In this document: positions 18,633 through 26,940 of the stretch, in pieces
Numbering within the stretch: position 1 is the stretch's first letter
How the letters are laid out: every line of letters begins with the position of its first letter
Assembly: GCF_001938985.1 (NCBI RefSeq)
Contig: NZ_MKIN01000022.1
Location: forward strand, 310,001 to 374,000
Origin: Gillisella taibaishanensis
GTDB taxonomy: Bacteria > Pseudomonadota > Alphaproteobacteria > Rhizobiales > Rhizobiaceae
Length of the DNA: 64,000 nucleotides
Direction: 5' to 3'
Notes under the pieces: generated by a model
The model's database searches: none
Told to the model about the DNA's origin: nothing
The model's input: the letters and a program-made list of their open reading frames with translations, nothing else
Program-made: the position numbers and the translations under genes

Positions 18633-19196
18633 TTAGAACCAGGGCGTAAGCTGGAAGAGATCGCCGTCACGATCGGTGACCTGCAGGATCTGCTGCACCG
18701 CCGAATTATCTTGGGTGACGAACGGCAGCAAAGCCACTCCGTTGGCATTGGCGAGCGGAAGACCGCCGAGCCACCAGACATATCCGAGCTTGTTGGCGCC
18801 CTGCCCCACAAAAAGTGCAACATCCCTTTTGTCGCCATTCAAGTTCAGCGTCACGTCGATCTTGGCGTAAAAACTGAGCGTATCCGGGCTGGCTTTTGGG
18901 CCATCGATCGAGCAAACGCGATCCGCACCGCCGCAGAGATTGGTGAACTCAATGGCCAGTTCCGGATCCAGACGACCGTCACAGTCGAAGGTCAATATCC
19001 AGACATCGTCTGCGCGGTCCACCACCGGTGGATGGAAGGGGATGTTTGCCGCGGCCGTAAACGATCCATCGACATAAGTAACCCTTTCGATGAGGGTGCT
19101 CTCAATCGCCAGAAGGCTTTTATGGTAAGGCATTGTGTCGGACGTCAGCGACGCCGAAAGAGCGCTCCGGCTCGAACTGCTTTGTGAATTGGACAT
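18633..19196 (-). CDS. Stand-alone copy of the shared domain (unknown function)
   Basis: 187 residues from ATG 19196 (GCGAGAG upstream); an upstream extension in the same frame is not protein-like. After a Ser-rich N-terminus (about 20 residues), residues 28-170 repeat the N-terminal domain of the PLC protein downstream: DDVWILTFDCDGRLDP, SPDTLSF, VGQG, WWLGG. No signal peptide, membrane helix or catalytic motif is seen. The conserved Asp/Gly/Trp pattern with beta-strand alternation suggests a beta-sandwich binding module, but this is inference. It probably forms an operon with the PLC gene 174 bases downstream. Confidence 0.72.
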   Translation of the reverse strand: MSNSQSSSSRSALSASLTSDTMPYHKSLLAIESTLIERVTYVDGSFTAAANIPFHPPVVDRADDVWILTFDCDGRLDPELAIEFTNLCGGADRVCSIDGPKASPDTLSFYAKIDVTLNLNGDKRDVALFVGQGANKLGYVWWLGGLPLANANGVALLPFVTQDNSAVQQILQVTDRDGDLFQLTPWF

Positions 19197-19528
19197 GGGA
19201 ACTCTCGCGTTAAAATTGAAAATCGCGACGCCCCACCTGCGTGCTGTGCAAACACAATGCCACCCAACCTCTGAACGGGCGAAACTGCATTTGCACAACC
19301 TCGGTATGACATAAATAATCAATACAATCAATGATTGATTTAATAAAAATAACAACCGCCCCAACGGCGGCTTTTCGTGATCCATGTCGGTGTCATGCGA
19401 AATGAGCATGCTGAACCATCTCGGCCGCAGCCGATCGAGGCGCAACTCGGACCGACAAGTTAGACCTTCAACCCTTCCCTGCCCGGCCCAACCGCTTATA
19501 TTGATCTGAAAGCGAAGAGGAGCCGAGG
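19197..19528. other. Divergent intergenic region, AT-rich promoter zone
   Basis: 332 bases between the domain-only gene (reverse) and the aldo/keto reductase (forward). A markedly AT-rich core at 19305-19360 includes the inverted repeat AATCA-ATGA-TTGATT and is the probable promoter area. No gene is seen. Confidence 0.5.
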
Positions 19529-20374
19529 ATGAACGATCAGATCCCGACAATCACGCTTCCATCTGGCAAAATCCTGCCAGCGCTGGGTCTCGGGACCTGG
19601 ATGATGGGAGAGACCGCAACAGCCGCAAGCGACGAGATCGCCACAGTCCGGGCGGCATTAGATATCGGCATGACGGTGGTGGATACAGCCGAAATATACG
19701 CCGATGGTGGCTCGGAAAGCATCGTCGGCAAGGCCATCAAAGGGCGGCGCGACGAAGCCTTCGTGGTCTCCAAGGTTGCGCCCTGGAATGCCAGCCAAGC
19801 CGGCACCATCGCTGCCTGCGAAGCCAGCCTCAAACGGCTCGGCATCGAGTGCATCGATCTCTACCTCCTGCATTGGCGCGGCGAGTACCCGTTGCAGGAA
19901 ACTGTTGCAGCCTTTGACACGCTGAAGCGTCAGGGCAAGATCGGCGCCTGGGGCGTGTCAAATTTCGATGTTGCGGATATGGAAGAGCTTTGGACGGTCG
20001 AAAATGGCGACCAGTGCCAAGTCAACCAGATCCTTTATAATCTCGGTCGCCGTGGCGTCGAGTTCGATCTGCTTCCGTGGTGCCAGGCACGCGGCGTTAG
20101 CATCATGGCCTACTCGCCCATCGAACAAGGCCGATTGGTGAAGCATCCCGAATTGGTTGCTGTCGCCAAGGCCAATCAGGCAACGCCAGCGCAGATCGCA
20201 CTCGCATTTCTGCTGGAGCGCGAAAACGTCATGCCTATCCCGAAGACCAAATCGATATCGCGTCTGCAGGAAAATCTTAGCAGTATCGATATTGACCTCA
20301 GCGACGAGGATCTTCAGCGTCTGGACGCCGCCTTTCCGCCGCCAGAGCGCAAAGTTCAACTCCAGATGCTGTAA
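19529..20374 (+). CDS. Aldo/keto reductase
   Basis: 281 residues, typical for the superfamily. The catalytic tetrad is visible: Asp and Tyr in [14 protein letters not shown], Lys in [10 protein letters not shown], His in [13 protein letters not shown]. The C-terminal NADPH-binding part has [14 protein letters not shown]. It would reduce an aldehyde or ketone with NADPH in the cytoplasm; the physiological substrate is unknown. The start follows AGGAGCCGAGG. It is divergent from the PLC cassette. Confidence 0.93.
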   Translation: MNDQIPTITLPSGKILPALGLGTWMMGETATAASDEIATVRAALDIGMTVVDTAEIYADGGSESIVGKAIKGRRDEAFVVSKVAPWNASQAGTIAACEASLKRLGIECIDLYLLHWRGEYPLQETVAAFDTLKRQGKIGAWGVSNFDVADMEELWTVENGDQCQVNQILYNLGRRGVEFDLLPWCQARGVSIMAYSPIEQGRLVKHPELVAVAKANQATPAQIALAFLLERENVMPIPKTKSISRLQENLSSIDIDLSDEDLQRLDAAFPPPERKVQLQML

Positions 20375-20432
20375 CGGGGAGCCGGATTCAAAACCTGAGC
20401 CGACACACCCAAATCGCTGTAACGGCTAAGCT

Positions 20433-20750
20433 TTAGCCCTTCAGGCAAGCCTGCAGGCTCGCTTCGTTGGCAGCACCGCCATCAGCGCCGTAAGCGTCAT
20501 AGCAGTCGAGCGCCCATTCGCTATTGGCATCCGCACCGATGGCGCTCTGTTCGTCATGAGGGGCAGACTGCTGCGGCTCCAGCGGCAGACGAGACGTCTT
20601 GTGCACGTTTGTCTCGGCAAACGGCAAGGCAGTTACTGCCGCCTGGTAAGTATTGGCAGGTTGCTGTTGGTGGTCAGCAAGTCCCTTTGCCGCAAGACCA
20701 GCCGGAAGAGACAAGGATGCGATAAGTATGGCGACTGTTGCTGCTTTCAT
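20433..20750 (-). CDS. Small exported protein, unknown function
   Basis: 105 residues from ATG 20750 (GGGAGC upstream). The N-terminus MKAATVAILIASLSLPAGLAAKG is a Sec signal peptide with a probable site after residue 21. The mature part has two Cys near the end (ALDCYDAYGADG and SLQACLKG) that could form a disulfide in the periplasm. It is rich in Gln, Ala and Asp. No domain is recognised. Confidence 0.65.
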   Translation of the reverse strand: MKAATVAILIASLSLPAGLAAKGLADHQQQPANTYQAAVTALPFAETNVHKTSRLPLEPQQSAPHDEQSAIGADANSEWALDCYDAYGADGGAANEASLQACLKG

Positions 20751-20894
20751 GGCAAGCTCCCGTGTTTGGTAACCCGTTAACGTGCCATTAGCGTTTTTGT
20801 TCAAACCGAGGCATCAAGTAAAAATCACAAGCCCGTGTAGGTGACGATGCTTGTCAACCGGCTGAGGCGAGAAAGTTCTGCAAAAATGCAAAGA

Positions 20895-20919
20895 GCGCTC
20901 CTGCCATCAGCAGAAGCGC
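20895..20919 (-). terminator. Terminator of the ilvBN operon
   Basis: On the reverse strand GCGCTTCTGC and GCAGGAGCGC form a 10-bp stem with one G-U pair (20895-20904 with 20910-20919), followed by TCTTTGCATTTTT, about 35 bases after the ilvN stop. Confidence 0.75.
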
Positions 20920-20952
20920 CCCCAATTTGCCTGCAAAACCGAAGCCTCGTCG

Positions 20953-21525
20953 TCACATACCCTGCGCGCCACGGTTCATGGCGGCAATGCCGGTGCGGCA
21001 GACTTCGTTGAGGCCGAGCGGCTTCATGATCGAGACGAACTGGTCGATTTTAGACGACTTGCCGGTGATTTCGAAAATGAAATGCTCGACAGTCGCATCC
21101 ACCACCTTGGCGTGGAAGGCATCGGCCAGCCGCAGGGTTTCGGCCCGCATCTCGCCTGTCGAAACCACCTTCACCAGCGCAACTTCGCGCTCGATCGGCC
21201 GCTCCTGGCCGAGCTGACGGGCACGCACCGTCAGATCCAGCACCCGATGAACCGGCACGATCCGCTCCAACTGCGCCTTGATCTGCTCCAGCACCAGCGG
21301 CGTGCCGCGTGTGACGATGGTGATCCGCGACAGATGCGCCTCGTGCTCGGTTTCAGAAACCGTCAGGCTCTCGATATTGTAACCACGGCCGGAAAACAGG
21401 CCGATCACGCGGGCAAGGACGCCCGGCTCGTTATCGACAAGCACCGAAAGCGTGTGGTTCTCGACCGCCGCCGTTTCCGGAGAGATGAAATAGGCCGAAC
21501 CGGTCGGCTGTAGGTGTGCGTTCAT
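20953..21525 (-). CDS. ilvN: Acetolactate synthase small (regulatory) subunit
   Basis: 190 residues. The N-terminal ACT domain reads HTLSVLVDNEPGVLARVIGLFSGRGYNIESLTV, the valine-binding element, with a second ACT-like half (TLRLADAFHAKVVDATVEHFIFEITG). It activates IlvB and gives feedback inhibition by branched-chain amino acids. It is encoded 17 bases after ilvB, and the two form one operon under the leader at 23372-23485. The symbol ilvH is also used for such subunits. Confidence 0.97.
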   Translation of the reverse strand: MNAHLQPTGSAYFISPETAAVENHTLSVLVDNEPGVLARVIGLFSGRGYNIESLTVSETEHEAHLSRITIVTRGTPLVLEQIKAQLERIVPVHRVLDLTVRARQLGQERPIEREVALVKVVSTGEMRAETLRLADAFHAKVVDATVEHFIFEITGKSSKIDQFVSIMKPLGLNEVCRTGIAAMNRGAQGM

Positions 21526-21542
21526 TTCTTGTCCCCTCCAAA

Positions 21543-23321
21543 TTAAACGAGCTGACGGCCCTTGGCGTCGATGGCGGTGGCCACCGCGTCATCCGTCGCC
21601 TCATCCGGCAGCAGCATTTCGTTATGGGCCTTGCCCGACGGGATCATCGGGAAGCAGTTGGCGAGATTAGCCACGCGGCAATCGAAGATGACGGGCTTGT
21701 TGACGGCGATCATCTCTTCGATGGCACCATCCAGATCCTCAGGCTTTTCACACCGCAGGCCAACCGCGCCATAGGCTTCCGCCAGCTTGACGAAATCAGG
21801 CATGGCTTCCGTGTAGGAATTGGACAGGCGGTTACCGTGCAGCAACTGCTGCCACTGGCGCACCATGCCCATATACTGGTTGTTGAGGATGAAGATCTTC
21901 ACCGGCAGGTTATACTGCACAGCGCAGGACATTTCCTGGATGCACATCTGGATCGAGGCATCGCCGGCGATATCGATGACCAGGCTTTCGGGATGCGCGA
22001 TCTGCACGCCGATGGCGGCCGGGAAGCCGTAGCCCATGGTGCCGAGGCCACCCGAGGTCATCCAGCGGTTCGGCTGCTCGAAGCCGAAATACTGGGCCGC
22101 CCACATCTGGTGCTGGCCGACTTCCGTCGTGATATAGGTGTCGCGACCCTGGCTCAGCGCCGACAACCGCTCGATGGCGTATTGCGGCATGATAACGTCC
22201 TTGGACGGCGTATAGGAAAAGGACTTGCGCGCCTTCCAGCGGACAACGCTTTCCTTCCACTCCGCCGTCTGGGCCGCATCCGGCTTCTTCGGCAGCGCCC
22301 GCCAGAGACGGACCATGTCCTCAAGCACATGGGCGATGTCGCCGGTCACGGGAATATCGACCCGTACCGTCTTGTTGATCGAAGACGGATCGATATCGAT
22401 GTGGATCTTCTTGGAATTGGGTGAAAACGCGTTGAGGCGGCCGGTGATACGGTCGTCGAAGCGCGCGCCGATGCAGACCATTACGTCGCAGTCATGCATG
22501 GCCATATTGGCCTCGTAGGAGCCGTGCATGCCCAGCATACCCAGCCAGTTCTTGCCCGAAGCAGGGTAGGAGCCCAAGCCCATCAGCGTTGAGGTGATCG
22601 GGAAATCCGTGAGCTGCACCAGTTCGCGCAGCAGCTTTGAGGCTTCCGGACCGGAATTGACGACACCGCCGCCGGAATAGATCACGGGACGCCGGGCACC
22701 GGCCATCAGCTCGACAGCTGCCTGGATCGCCTTGGCGTCGCCCTGCACCTTCGGCTGGTAGCTCCGCTGGATCGAATGGTTTTCCGGCGGCACGTAAGTG
22801 CCGGTGGCAAACTGTACGTCCTTCGGGATATCCACGACCACGGGGCCGGGACGGCCAGTCTGGGCGATGCGGAAAGCTTCGTGAATGGTCCGGGCGAGAT
22901 CGTTGACGTCCTTGACCAGCCAATTGTGCTTGGTGCAGGGCCGGGTGATGCCGACGGTGTCGCATTCCTGGAAGGCATCCGAGCCGATCAGCGTCGTCGG
23001 CACCTGGCCGGACAGGCAGACCAGCGGCACGCTGTCCATCAACGCATCCTGCAGCGGCGTGACCGCATTGGTTGCGCCAGGGCCTGACGTGACCAGCATG
23101 ACGCCGACCTTGCCGGTGGAGCGGGCATAGCCTTCGGCCGCATGGCCGGCGCCCTGCTCGTGACGCACGAGGATGTGCTGTATATCGTCCTGCTGAAAGA
23201 TCTCGTCATAGATCGGCAGAACTGCGCCGCCCGGATAGCCGAAGATATGTTCGACGCCGTTGTCCTTCAGCGCCTTCAAGACGATTTCCGCGCCGGTCAT
23301 CCTGTTGTCTGTGCCAGTCAT
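21543..23321 (-). CDS. ilvB: Acetolactate synthase large (catalytic) subunit
   Basis: 592 residues from ATG 23321 (MTGTDNRMTGAEIV); a longer in-frame opening reaches into the attenuator and is not used. It decarboxylates pyruvate and transfers the hydroxyethyl group to pyruvate or 2-oxobutyrate, using TPP, Mg2+ and FAD. Seen: IFGYPGGAVLPIYDEI, the TPP-activating Glu in LVRHEQGAGHAAEGYA, and the TPP/Mg motif from IAGDASIQMC to NNQYMGMV. The start is preceded by GGGAGCAGAC. Expression should be limited by transcription attenuation in the leader. Confidence 0.97.
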   Translation of the reverse strand: MTGTDNRMTGAEIVLKALKDNGVEHIFGYPGGAVLPIYDEIFQQDDIQHILVRHEQGAGHAAEGYARSTGKVGVMLVTSGPGATNAVTPLQDALMDSVPLVCLSGQVPTTLIGSDAFQECDTVGITRPCTKHNWLVKDVNDLARTIHEAFRIAQTGRPGPVVVDIPKDVQFATGTYVPPENHSIQRSYQPKVQGDAKAIQAAVELMAGARRPVIYSGGGVVNSGPEASKLLRELVQLTDFPITSTLMGLGSYPASGKNWLGMLGMHGSYEANMAMHDCDVMVCIGARFDDRITGRLNAFSPNSKKIHIDIDPSSINKTVRVDIPVTGDIAHVLEDMVRLWRALPKKPDAAQTAEWKESVVRWKARKSFSYTPSKDVIMPQYAIERLSALSQGRDTYITTEVGQHQMWAAQYFGFEQPNRWMTSGGLGTMGYGFPAAIGVQIAHPESLVIDIAGDASIQMCIQEMSCAVQYNLPVKIFILNNQYMGMVRQWQQLLHGNRLSNSYTEAMPDFVKLAEAYGAVGLRCEKPEDLDGAIEEMIAVNKPVIFDCRVANLANCFPMIPSGKAHNEMLLPDEATDDAVATAIDAKGRQLV

Positions 23322-23371
23322 GTCTGCTCCCGATATTTCCCGAATGCTGCTGTTATCGTGATTTTGGCCAT

Positions 23372-23395
23372 AAAAAAAGGCCCCGGAAGGAGCCT
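23372..23395 (-). terminator. Attenuator terminator of ilvBN
   Basis: On the reverse strand AGGCTCC (23395-23389) pairs with GGGGCCT (23384-23378) around TTCC, followed by seven T (ending at 23372), 50 bases before ilvB and after the leader peptide. An upstream AGCCT can pair with the AGGCT arm to make an antiterminator. Confidence 0.88.
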
Positions 23396-23428
23396 GTCTG
23401 TCGCGCATGGGAGGCTATTGCCTGACGG

Positions 23429-23485
23429 TCACACCGTCATGCCCATGCGCGCACCCACCACGAGAAGAATGTTAAAATTGATCAT
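23429..23485 (-). CDS. ilvBN leader peptide (18 residues)
   Basis: ATG at 23485 to TGA at 23429 encodes MINFNILLVVGARMGMTV, with the run ILLVV in the middle. Attenuation leaders of branched-chain operons carry such clusters so that shortage of charged Ile, Leu or Val tRNA stalls the ribosome. Downstream, CGCGCATGGG and CCCATGCGCG (10-bp complement) plus TGACGG/CCGTCA can form alternative structures before the terminator at 23372-23395. The position is typical of rhizobial ilvB leaders. It is too short to be called by ordinary gene finders. Confidence 0.85.
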   Translation of the reverse strand: MINFNILLVVGARMGMTV

Positions 23486-23637
23486 GGATAAAGTGATAGC
23501 CACTCTCTTCCCAAGCGTCAACGGCAAAAAGCCCGCAAATGCGGCAGGAGGCGCACATTTTCGCGTCAGTTCGGCGCAAAGGTGCTGCGAGCCGATATAC
23601 CGGATCTTAACGGCACATCGTTAGGCTTTTCCGGTCG

Positions 23638-25812
23638 ATGGAGCGCCTTTTGCAGAACCCAAACATTTCCCCCGCACCAGCGCATGATCCGGGCGCCTCC
23701 GGCGAACAGGATCGCCGTGACCGGATGCATCCCGGCAACCGCTTCCTTGGGCGTGTCGTCGCCTGCAATGGCGCGCGCGCCACCATCGCCGCCTCGGCCG
23801 AGGATGGCGGCACCGAGCTGACCTCGCTCTGGTCCGTTGGCCGGCTGATCTCCATCACCGTGGATGATAATCGCGTCGTCGCCCTTGTCTATGCAATGCG
23901 AACCGAGAGCGGGCTTTGGAACGAAAGCCAGGGCAATGGATTCGTCGTCGATGTGGAGCTGATGGGCGAGGTGCGGCGCGACGCCGATGGCCGCGAGGGC
24001 TTTTCATCAGGCATCACCCGCTATCCCTATCTCGGCGCGGTCGCTCACCGGATCCGGGCCGCAGACCTGAAACGCATCTATAGTTCTGCCAGCGAGGGAA
24101 GTTGCACCATCGGCCGCCTCTCCCAGGATGAGGAGATCGACGCGACCCTCCATATCCCCTCGATGCTGTCGAAGCATTTCGCCGTGGTCGGCTCGACCGG
24201 TGTCGGCAAGTCCACGGCCGTCTCGCTGCTGCTCCACAAGGCGATTGCCGAAGACCCGAAGCTGCGGGTGCTGATTCTGGATCCGCACAATGAATTTGCC
24301 GCCGCTTTCGGCAACAAGGCTGTGGTGATCGATACCGACACGCTCGACCTGCCCTTCTGGCTGATGCGGCTAGACGAATTGACCGAGGTACTCTACCGCG
24401 GCCGCGCGCCGATGCCGGAAGAGCTCGACATTCTGCGCGACCTGATTCCGGAGGCCAAGCGCGCTTTCAAGGGTACGGAACAGGGCCTGATACGCCGTGG
24501 CGAGCGGGCAGGCTTCACCGCGGACACCCCCGTTCCCTATCGGATGTCGGACCTGCTCGCAGCCATTGACGAGCGTATTGGCCGGCTGGAGGGCCGCGAG
24601 GAAAAGCCGGCGCTCCGGGCGCTGAAAATGCGCATCATGTCGGCGCTCAACGATCCGCGCTATCGCTTTATGTTCTCCAACAACACGATCGCCGACACGA
24701 TCCTCGAAACGGTCGCCCACATCTTCCGCGTACCCGGCCACGGCAAACCGATCTCCACCTTTCAGCTGTCAGGCATCCCGTCGGAAATCGTCAATTCGGT
24801 CGCTTCGGTGCTATGCCGCATGGCCTTCGAGCTGGCGCTGTGGTCGAATGGCGCCATCCATATGCTTGTCGTCTGCGAAGAAGCACATCGTTACGTGCCC
24901 TCGGATCCCGCGCTCGGCTTCTTCCCAACCCGCCAGGCCATCGCCCGGATTGCCAAGGAAGGCCGTAAATACGGCGTCTCGCTCGGCATCATCACCCAGC
25001 GTCCTGGCGAACTCGACCAGACCATCCTGTCGCAATGCTCGACCGTCTTTGCCATGCGGCTCTCCAACGAGCGCGACCAGGAAATCATCCGCAAGGCGCT
25101 GCCCGACGGTTCGCTGTCCGCCACCAGCTTCATTTCCTCGATCGGCAATGGCGAGGCTATCGCCTTCGGCGAGGCCATTGCCGTGCCGATGCGAATGCGC
25201 TTTGACCGGGTCGCGCCGCAGCAACTGCCAAAGGCAAGCGGCAGCACGCTCGCCCCATCGCCCGACATGCCCGACAATATCGACCTGACCGAAGTCATAG
25301 CCCGCATGCGCGCCAGCGCCGAGCCTGACATTTCGAGCTTTCAGCAGAGTTTCAAGATAGCGGAACAGGAGGCGTACCGGCCCGACCTGGATCGGGCAGA
25401 CTTCGCCGAGCCAAGCTTCACCTCGGCGCCGATCATTGAACCCGATCCTGTCAGGAGCGACGCCTGGCGCCAGGAGCCGCAACGCTTCACCGCAAGCCTG
25501 GACCCGCAACCGCCGGAAAGTCTGCCACGCACTGCCGAAGCGCCTCGCCCGGCCCAATCACCACTTGCCGCCCCGCCCATCGAGCCCTACCGGCCAGAAA
25601 TGCTGCCGGGCACCGCGTCAGGCACTCTTGCGCCACGCCCCGAACCGACATCAGGCTTCCGCCCCGCGAGCGCCTATGCCGGCCGCCGCTTGCCCGACGC
25701 CAACACCCTCTTCGCCGCCGCCCCCTCGCCCGCGGTGCCACCTAAGCGTGACACAGGCATGAGTTTGCGGGAGAGTATCCTGAAGAAGCCGCTGGGTGGC
25801 TTGAAGGATTGA
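23638..25812 (+). CDS. HerA-like ATPase/helicase with long disordered tail
   Basis: 724 residues. An N-terminal HAS-barrel-like segment (FLGRVVACNGARATIAAS, LISITVDDN) precedes the FtsK/HerA ATPase core: Walker A VVGSTGVGKSTAVSLLL, LILDPHNEFAAAF, Walker B MLVVCEEAHRYVP, and SLGIITQRPGELDQTILSQC. HerA proteins pump or unwind DNA as hexamers, in archaea with the NurA nuclease for end resection; bacterial homologues are less defined. After about residue 550 the chain becomes Pro/Ala/Glu-rich and probably unstructured, ending in SLRESILKKPLGGLKD. No nuclease gene is adjacent. A second possible start is ATG 23725. Confidence 0.85.
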   Translation: MERLLQNPNISPAPAHDPGASGEQDRRDRMHPGNRFLGRVVACNGARATIAASAEDGGTELTSLWSVGRLISITVDDNRVVALVYAMRTESGLWNESQGNGFVVDVELMGEVRRDADGREGFSSGITRYPYLGAVAHRIRAADLKRIYSSASEGSCTIGRLSQDEEIDATLHIPSMLSKHFAVVGSTGVGKSTAVSLLLHKAIAEDPKLRVLILDPHNEFAAAFGNKAVVIDTDTLDLPFWLMRLDELTEVLYRGRAPMPEELDILRDLIPEAKRAFKGTEQGLIRRGERAGFTADTPVPYRMSDLLAAIDERIGRLEGREEKPALRALKMRIMSALNDPRYRFMFSNNTIADTILETVAHIFRVPGHGKPISTFQLSGIPSEIVNSVASVLCRMAFELALWSNGAIHMLVVCEEAHRYVPSDPALGFFPTRQAIARIAKEGRKYGVSLGIITQRPGELDQTILSQCSTVFAMRLSNERDQEIIRKALPDGSLSATSFISSIGNGEAIAFGEAIAVPMRMRFDRVAPQQLPKASGSTLAPSPDMPDNIDLTEVIARMRASAEPDISSFQQSFKIAEQEAYRPDLDRADFAEPSFTSAPIIEPDPVRSDAWRQEPQRFTASLDPQPPESLPRTAEAPRPAQSPLAAPPIEPYRPEMLPGTASGTLAPRPEPTSGFRPASAYAGRRLPDANTLFAAAPSPAVPPKRDTGMSLRESILKKPLGGLKD

Positions 25813-25855
25813 TTGTCGTCGCTGACGAGGTAGCCACCTGCCGGGGCAATGCAAA

Positions 25856-26251
25856 TCAGGGCGACCTGATTTCTCCACGGCGCACGAGCCAGAGAATGAG
25901 CGGTAAAACGACCAGTAAGCCGGCAGAAACTAGACCGACAAAGATCACTCCGGCACCAAATTCACCGCTTTTCAAAAAAGTCACCAGGTATGGCTCGGCC
26001 TTTGAGGCCATATACAACAGAAGCAACCAGAGACAGGCGCCGGACCGCAGCAGTAGCGCAATAACGGCCAGGACAAGGCTCAGGTCCATCCAAATAGCAT
26101 CGATTTTGGCCGCCCAAGCTGGGCCAATGAGATCTGCATATTGGAGAACGTTGCTATCAACGGCATGAAAAGTCAGCCTCATTTTGTTCACAACAGCCAA
26201 AACGAGAAGAACGGATAATATACGGTAAGCCCAAGTCGACAATTGAGTACG
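25856..26251 (-). CDS. Small membrane protein, unknown function
   Basis: 131 residues from ATG 26251 (MRTQLSTWAYRILSVLLVLAVV). Three hydrophobic segments are seen (about residues 9-22, 58-82 and 96-124), with charged ends suggesting an inner-membrane protein. No domain is recognised. It lies tail-to-tail with the HerA-like gene, 43 bases apart, and is followed by no obvious partner. Confidence 0.6.
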   Translation of the reverse strand, partial: RTQLSTWAYRILSVLLVLAVVNKMRLTFHAVDSNVLQYADLIGPAWAAKIDAIWMDLSLVLAVIALLLRSGACLWLLLLYMASKAEPYLVTFLKSGEFGAGVIFVGLVSAGLLVVLPLILWLVRRGEIRSP

Positions 26252-26394
26252 CATTTTCTTATCCCACAAAAACGAGCGATGACCACTGAGTGCACTGAGT
26301 GGCCATTCAATCTGGTGAAAGGAAAATCGGGCGCTACGTCATATTGTCCAGAGATCACCGCTTAAGATCGCAGCGAAAGCAGCCGAGACTGCGC

Positions 26395-26661
26395 TCAACT
26401 TCCTCCACTGCGCTTCGTAGCCTCGGCCAGCACGCTCAGATGCCGCTCGATCAGCGTCAGGAAGGCGATGGTGCCGCAGACGATGGCCGCGATGAAAATG
26501 CCGGCGATGGCGCCGAAGATGGCGCCCGGCACGGAGATCTGGCCGTCGTAATAATAGTAGTGCCCGTTTCCGGAAGCGCCTGAGGCGGTGGTGACCGCAA
26601 TAATCACAAGGGCAACGAGGATGTTGAGGGTGGACAGGGTGCGAGCCAGAAAGCGGTTCAT
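26395..26661 (-). CDS. Small two-helix membrane protein
   Basis: 88 residues from ATG 26661, with CTGGAG 6 bases upstream. Segment 1 is LNILVALVIIAVTTASGASG and segment 2 VPGAIFGAIAGIFIAAIVCGTIAFLTL, separated by the short Tyr-rich loop GHYYYYDG. The C-terminus LIERHLSVLAEATKRSGGS is probably cytoplasmic. Similar short proteins are common in Rhizobiaceae, but no function is known to me. Confidence 0.65.
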   Translation of the reverse strand: MNRFLARTLSTLNILVALVIIAVTTASGASGNGHYYYYDGQISVPGAIFGAIAGIFIAAIVCGTIAFLTLIERHLSVLAEATKRSGGS

Positions 26662-26940
26662 GACGACTCCAGGAGGGGATAGAGCATCGGACCAGACCGC
26701 AAGAACCGGCTTTTTCCGATGACTCCGATGCATGGCGAGAAGCGAGAGCATTGTGTCGATTCTAAGTTTCGGCACGGTGCTCAAGGCCACCGAGCATAGC
26801 GGATCTGGGAGAGGAATCATGCCGCCCAGCGGCTGAAAAAAACAAGGCTTTTAGAGCCCTCTACACGTCTTTGTCGCAAGGCGCATACCCTGTGTTACAA
26901 AGGATATGCCGACGCAATCCTTGACTGCATCGAAGATAAC

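Noticed and set aside
23322-23408. N-terminal extension of IlvB reaching into the attenuator
   Set aside because: The extra residues span the terminator hairpin and T tract; the standard start is at 23321.
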